In this document: positions 61,101 through 64,000 of the stretch, piece after piece
How positions within the stretch are numbered: position 1 is the first letter of the stretch
Layout: every line of letters starts with the position of its first letter
DNA from: Amylostereum areolatum
Lineage: Eukaryota > Basidiomycota > Agaricomycetes > Russulales > Stereaceae
Assembly: GCA_012932865.1 (NCBI GenBank)
Contig: SAXG01000038.1
Location: 62,001 to 126,000 of the forward strand
Direction: 5' to 3'
DNA length: 64,000 nucleotides
The notes under the pieces: generated by a model
Database searches by the model: none
Told to the model about the DNA's origin: nothing
What the model saw: only the letters and a program-made list of their open reading frames with translations
Position numbers and translations under genes: made by a program

Positions 61101-63019
61101 GGTCCTCACTTCCAGTATATTTTCTAGATCGGCGATGCTTTTTTTGTGGATGAAAACATTGCGCAAGTCGAGGATACGGAGGTTGCCTCCTTGTGCAGCT
61201 GTACGCGCGGAGATGTACTGACTCAGCCTGCACACGGTGGAGGGGATGAGAAAAGTGGGGGCCCCATCGTCGGCTACGGCCAGGGTATGGAGGAGGGGGA
61301 ATATAATCCTGGCATTTGATTGGTCTGGTGTCTCGTGCAGATCGAGTAACAACCTCAGGCTGGGCAGTGCCTACTGCCAACGTAGTCACATTGGAAAACG
61401 ATGTAAACACATCCGCCCACATGTCTGTTTCCATGCTATGTGGGCCGTGACCTGACAGATCGACATATTCGATGGAGCCTAATGGGAGTGTGTTGAAAAG
61501 CATTGAGATTGGCTGTTGCGGAGAGAGAATTGGGGGATCCCAGGGAAGTTCAGGATGAATATCATGGCTGAAGGTAAGGGTGATGCGAGGAGTGCCACTG
61601 GAGCTGAGATTTCTCTCCTGACTTGGAGGCGCCTCGGTATAGATCTGCACAGAAAAATAATGGGGAAATGGGAAGGATATGAACGCAGCGCTGACAGGCG
61701 GCGAACAGAGGGGGAAATTTTCGACAACACCAATGCAAAGTCGGGTACAGATCGCATCCGAACGGCCAGGCTGATGTTCGCGTTCTGGGGTATGTCTGAG
61801 ATGCACATGAAAAGTGCTGTACATCTTTCTGTGACGTCCGAGAGAGCGAGGGTGTGTAGATGGGGGAGGGAAACTCGAGATGCTTCGCCGTTGGCAATGT
61901 AGGACGTGACATCCGGGATGCAGTTTCGGACTGTGAGCGAACGAAGCCTCTTCAATTTGTCCAGGACTGCCGTCAATTCGTTGAAGAGGCGGGCTTTCCA
62001 CCCGTACACATTGTGGAGGAAGAGGCTCGTAAGAGAGGAAATCGCCAGGAGTGGACTCGACAGAGGCACAATCACGCTAACCAGCATGAGGCGGCGTAGG
62101 GGCGGCGGAGTATCTCCAAATGCTTCATCAATGGAGGGAGGGAGTCTTCCGGTCGCAGCAATGGTATGGACTGGATCATGGCGGCTTTTGATCACGATGC
62201 TAAGCGTGGTGAGGGTTGGTGCTGGTTTGGAAAGGAGGGGCAGCGCCGTGTTCGCAAAGTCGTCATATTGTGCATTGGATTGGAACATCAGCACGAGTGT
62301 ACGCACTCGGTACAGGTGCTGTAGAGAGGCGTACAGATTTTCGCAAAAAATAGCCGTCCGATCTGGTGATTTTCTTGAGTTGTAATAGGCCCCTGGTGAT
62401 CCATCGTCATTGACGAAAAGGTGAAGTGGCGCTTCCTTGATTCTCTCCAGCATTCTCCAGCACCATCGCCGCGACGACATAAACGGTGCCGTCCACAGGG
62501 TAGCGTCTCTTCGCGCGACGGTGCGCCAAAGGTGGCAGACATGGGTTAACAATATCGCTCGACGGGCAGGGGCATACTCCTTCCCTCTTTCCTTTGGTAG
62601 GAAATATAAGGATTCGGACATAGCAATATCCCACAGCACTAGATCTTGGTCTTCTTCGAAGACAGTGAGGTGGAATATGTGGCATAGCAGCTCGGGGATT
62701 AGACGGGAGATGGGAGCGAGCTGGTTTCGACCGTCAATGAGGCCTTGGAGGACGGCACGAGCACGAACAATCTCCGAATCAAATGTCTGGATGGTCTTGC
62801 ATTCTGACAGCCGACGGGATCTGAAAAGAAAGTTGTATGTCACGCATACAACAGGGAAAGCAATACAAAACTCACCCATCGCCGGTCATGGTAGTTCTGC
62901 GTCAGACGTTCACGTTCATCGCGACACTGCCTACCCATATCTGCAAGGCAAACGCCGGTCCAATCAAACGGCGCGCGGCCAGGCGCCGTCCAAGTATGTA
63001 CATGTCCCCTTGCAAAAGT

Positions 63020-64000
63020 TTACGAGTACGAGGATGGCGTAAGATGGTGCATAGTTGAATGTATCCAATGTGTAACAAAATACAAAAAGCCCGCCTCTGC
63101 TTGATCGAGAATGTATGTGAATTGCGAAAGCCGACCATAGGCCATAATGGCTTCGTCTACCATCAACCGCCTCCCAGCGGCTGAAGGGTCATGGATGAGG
63201 GAACGGAGGGATCGCACGCCCGCGTCCGTGGGGACGGAAGACAGTTCTATATCATGTATGCTGGGTAGTGAAACAATCGGTATGTCCGTGGCGTCGTGCG
63301 CGCGCGATCGCTTGAAAAGGTGTAGCGAGGTCAGAGACCGTATCTTGCGCAGCGGCGAGTCCCATGCGAATTCGAACCCGCCGAGGGTTAGCCGACGCAG
63401 AGGAGGCAAGACCCCACCAAATGTGATGCTGTTCGACGATGATTTAGAGTCGGGTGGACATGCAAACATAGGGATGTAAGGGCAGGGGCTGGTCTCGACA
63501 AGGCGGCGATTGTGGACTTGATAAGGTCGTAACTGAAATTGATTATTAGGAGCAAGGTTTCGATCCGATGCAGAGCAGGGAGGGCGGTCTGGCTGTTTTG
63601 GATGAGGGAGGTCTTGGCGAGAATAGACGGGTCACCCCACGGTATGAACTCGCGGAAGGAGCGTGGAGTGGGCGGTGCGATGATTGTCAAAGGAGATTCT
63701 TTCGATCCATCCATCATACGCGAGCACCACCTCGCCGAACTTAGAAGCGGCATTGTCCATAGGTGCGGATCGTCACGCGCCAGGCCACGCCAGCGACAGC
63801 AGACGTGGCTCAGAGCGATGGCCCTTCGGGCGGGCTTGTATTGCTCCATGATCTCCTCGCGAACATTCTGGGCCCTGCTTGGGAGGCCATACCAGCTCTT
63901 CAAGAGGGCTATGGTGGTAGTCCAAAGGGCCGTGAGATGATCATATACTTAGCATCAACACCGAAGAAGATTGGCGGACGAGGAACTGACTGAGATGCAT
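63020..64000 (-). pseudogene. F-box/LRR paralogue, truncated and frameshifted, runs off the window
   Basis: Parallels the neighbouring F-box gene in order: KPARRAIALSHVCCRWRGLA with DDPHLWTMPLLSSARWC, then ALTSLCLHVHPTL, GGVLPPLRRLTLGGFEF and LPSIHDIELSSVPTDAGV. The frame changes between ALTSLCLHVHPTLN and GGVLPPLRRL near 63430-63450. The coding match ends around 63060, well before the C-terminal half of the relative. The 5' end and any F-box lie beyond the window. It is probably a decayed tandem copy; an unrecognised intron could explain the frame change. Confidence 0.55.

Larger units (their letters stand above)
60122..62889 (-). pseudogene. F-box protein gene broken by frameshift and hAT-like insertion
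   Basis: Minus-strand gene from ATG 62889 (MTGDG, then an intron, then SRRLSECKTIQTFDSEI). The F-box-like segment is LAPISRLIPELLCHIFHL, followed by PARRAILLTHVCHLWRTVAR and leucine-rich repeats. A 62-base intron (about 61680-61741) joins FALVLSKISPS to IYTEAPPSQERNLSS. Near 61358-61360 one extra base breaks the frame between TTLAVGTAQ and LRLLLDLHETPD. At 60302-61092 a mobile element splits the codon after ENILEVRTAP; the original frame resumes at 60293 as QRPTQFVPGFAMPEEEVVGD and ends at 60122-60124. Today the frame stops inside the element at 61011. Two independent lesions make a pseudogene likely. F-box proteins link substrates to SCF ubiquitin ligases. Confidence 0.78.

Overview
This window reads as nuclear DNA of a basidiomycete fungus, most likely an Agaricomycete. 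Protein genes are cut by many short GT-AG introns of about 45-80 bases, coding DNA is GC- and CpG-rich, and most named genes are single-copy fungal housekeeping genes. Between them lie families typical of mushroom-forming fungi: DUF6534-type membrane proteins, another seven-helix membrane family, an OTT_1508-like deaminase and F-box/LRR proteins. No operons, rRNA or CRISPR arrays are visible. Assignments rest on reading spliced translations; no database search was run.

Layout. 1-9 kb: a 5'-truncated deaminase, then a direct duplication. Each unit holds a minus-strand seven-helix membrane gene (1873-3411; 4741-6315) followed by plus-strand ALG12 sequence. Only the right copy of ALG12 (7005-9044) is intact; the left is a relic at 4095-4460 that keeps intron sequence. 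9.5-18 kb: a compact housekeeping block of TMA46, CWC2, COQ4 (with an apparent one-base frameshift), a small zinc-finger gene and ribosomal protein uL4. 19.7-26.2 kb: a short-chain dehydrogenase and a CaMKK/SNF1-activating-type kinase. 26.9-30.5 kb: intron-containing tRNA-Phe and tRNA-Leu genes on either side of an AT-rich island and a PLP aminotransferase.

30.7-39.4 kb: a secreted or single-pass cysteine-rich protein, a 14-exon DUF6534 gene beside a probable decayed relative, a conserved fungal gene with an in-frame TAG, and a small acidic protein. 41-48 kb: an NCS1 nucleobase permease and an ADP1-type ABCG transporter with an EGF-like extracellular region. 50.5-59.7 kb: two long disordered proteins flanking a DUF2415/WD40 gene, and a short three-exon gene nested in a longer misleading open frame. 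60-64 kb: a minus-strand F-box gene broken by a one-base frameshift and by a 791-bp hAT-like element with a perfect 8-bp target duplication, followed by a truncated F-box paralogue at the edge.

Working links between genes are loose, as expected in a fungus. TMA46, uL4 and the tRNAs serve translation; CWC2 serves splicing; ALG12 serves N-glycan assembly; COQ4 serves ubiquinone synthesis. The strongest unusual signals are the transposon-broken F-box gene, the duplication that left an intron-bearing ALG12 relic, and two single-base lesions (COQ4 frameshift, in-frame TAG) in otherwise conserved genes.
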